This document shows positions 5,275-6,133 of a stretch of DNA of 6,133 nucleotides, in pieces; the first letter of the stretch is position 1, and each line of letters starts with the position of its first letter. A program made the translations under genes and the position numbers. The notes beneath the pieces are model-generated. The model was not told the DNA's origin, ran no database searches, and was given only the letters and a program-made list of their open reading frames with translations. The stretch is from an uncultured Bacteroidota bacterium (GTDB lineage: Bacteria > Bacteroidota > Bacteroidia > Chitinophagales > Chitinophagaceae): NCBI GenBank assembly GCA_903825095.1, contig CAIJZF010000065.1, positions 1 through 6,133 on the forward strand, written 5' to 3'.

Positions 5275-6133
5275 CTTGACTACACGCGTTAATCTTCCGT
5301 TTGCATTCATGCCCTCTAATACTATTTGTAGTTTTTTACTAATGTCATTATTGTAAAATTCAATTCTCACTCTTGGACTTCTCTTATTTGTGAGTACAAA
5401 TGGGTTCCAATATAAAGTGGTGCGATTATCTGCTTCAAAACTAGCGGTGGGTTTATCATACTCTGGATGAAAGAACTCCTTAAATACTGAATACCCTCCC
5501 AAGACCACATTTTCCATGCCTTTACTATTAATATTACCTCCTCTATTCGCACTGCCTCGTTTGGTATAAATAGCAATGGCTCCACCACTACCACCACTTG
5601 CTCCATTGGAAGACCCAAAGAAAGGAGGTCTAATGGCTTTGATAAAAGCAATCTCTGTAATATTTATATTTTGTACCTGTTCAATAGGCATGCTAAATTC
5701 ATTGACAAAAAAATCGGTTTTGGACCCTCTCCATGTGGCAGAGGATTGTGAACCCGTTGTTGAAATACTTAAACCCGGCACTCTTGCTTGCAAAAAAGTA
5801 AGTACATCTACAGCTGCAATAGCTATCCCATCGGATGATAAATCAAAAGAAACTCCATCAGTACCTGAAAAAAGCCCAGTTGCATATCTTTCTTCTAATA
5901 ACTGAACAGGTGTTTTCACCCTGGCCCTTACTACTACTTCTGACAAAGTCATAGAGGCTAATAATTTTCTTTGTTTTTCTTGTTCTAATAAAAATAAATT
6001 TAGTTTAGCTCTAGCCAAACTATCGGTGGTATAAGGTTGAAAAGTAGATTGATCAAGTTGTAATTTATTGGTAACCGGTTTTAATAAGCCGTTTTCAAAT
6101 TGAACGACTGATTGATTTTCTTGTTTTGATTTG
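5263..6133 (-). CDS. TonB-dependent-receptor plug-domain protein without a beta-barrel, C-terminal part; cut by window edge
   Basis: The frame is open from the window edge to a TAG at 5263, giving 289 visible residues; the true start is outside. A TTG at 6018 is an internal Leu codon, not a start, because coding continues upstream of it (NQSVVQFENGLLKPV...). Counting from the edge, LSEVVVRAR (62-70) resembles the lead-in to a TonB plug. VDVLTFLQARVPGL (108-121), TWRG (133-136), FFVNEF (141-146) and GGAIAIYTKRG (163-173) are plug-domain features. After the plug come only about 115 residues, including LYWNPFV (240-246) and a beta-rich end, so there is no 22-strand barrel. This fits large Bacteroidota surface or periplasmic proteins that carry a plug after macroglobulin-like or carboxypeptidase-regulatory-like domains, which would lie outside the window. 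The partner and cargo are unknown. Confidence 0.8.
   Translation of the reverse strand, partial: KSKQENQSVVQFENGLLKPVTNKLQLDQSTFQPYTTDSLARAKLNLFLLEQEKQRKLLASMTLSEVVVRARVKTPVQLLEERYATGLFSGTDGVSFDLSSDGIAIAAVDVLTFLQARVPGLSISTTGSQSSATWRGSKTDFFVNEFSMPIEQVQNINITEIAFIKAIRPPFFGSSNGASGGSGGAIAIYTKRGSANRGGNINSKGMENVVLGGYSVFKEFFHPEYDKPTASFEADNRTTLYWNPFVLTNKRSPRVRIEFYNNDISKKLQIVLEGMNANGRLTRVVKYIE

Noticed and set aside
5576..5905. 109-residue plus-strand open frame
   Set aside because: It is antisense to the TonB-plug protein; it has a low-complexity Pro/Leu start and no recognisable domain.
6016..6018. TTG as start codon of the plug-domain protein
   Set aside because: The frame stays open and coding-like upstream to the window edge, so the TTG is an internal Leu codon and the gene is partial.

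Overview
The window looks like a chromosomal segment of an AT-rich member of the Bacteroidota, perhaps Chitinophagia or a relative. The signs are a C-terminal TonB-plug protein of a type common in that phylum, a secreted DUF1080 protein, A-rich translation starts without Shine-Dalgarno sequences, and no sigma70-type -35/-10 boxes. The lineage is an inference from gene content. I see no rRNA, tRNA, CRISPR array, insertion sequence or attachment site.

Left block (1-2814, all minus strand). In transcription order: a TSUP (TauE/SafE) permease, an iron-sulfur serine-dehydratase-like enzyme 47 bp downstream, and the 5' part of a secreted DUF1080 protein 14 bp further on, cut by the window edge. The spacing suggests one transcript. 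A 22-bp perfect palindrome covers the permease stop codon, and overlapping inverted repeats lie just upstream of the permease start. The enzyme keeps all three Fe-S cysteines at family spacing, but differs from the usual sequence at two active-site motifs and ends in a cysteine.

Middle (2815-3849). A 205-bp divergent intergenic region precedes a lone plus-strand gene for a small secreted, cysteine-free protein of unknown function. A strong hairpin terminator, probably working in both directions, separates it from the convergent genes to its right.

Right block (3850-6133, all minus strand). In transcription order: the C-terminal part of a TonB-plug protein that stops without a beta-barrel, a membrane-anchored SOUL heme-binding protein, and a short-chain dehydrogenase/reductase-like protein that lacks the catalytic Tyr and the tetrad Asn. 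The gaps of 71 and 52 bp hold no clear terminator, so co-transcription is possible but not shown.

Nothing here amounts to a clear new defence or mobile system. The most interesting signals are the divergent serine-dehydratase-like enzyme next to a TSUP permease, and the SDR with a degenerate active site.
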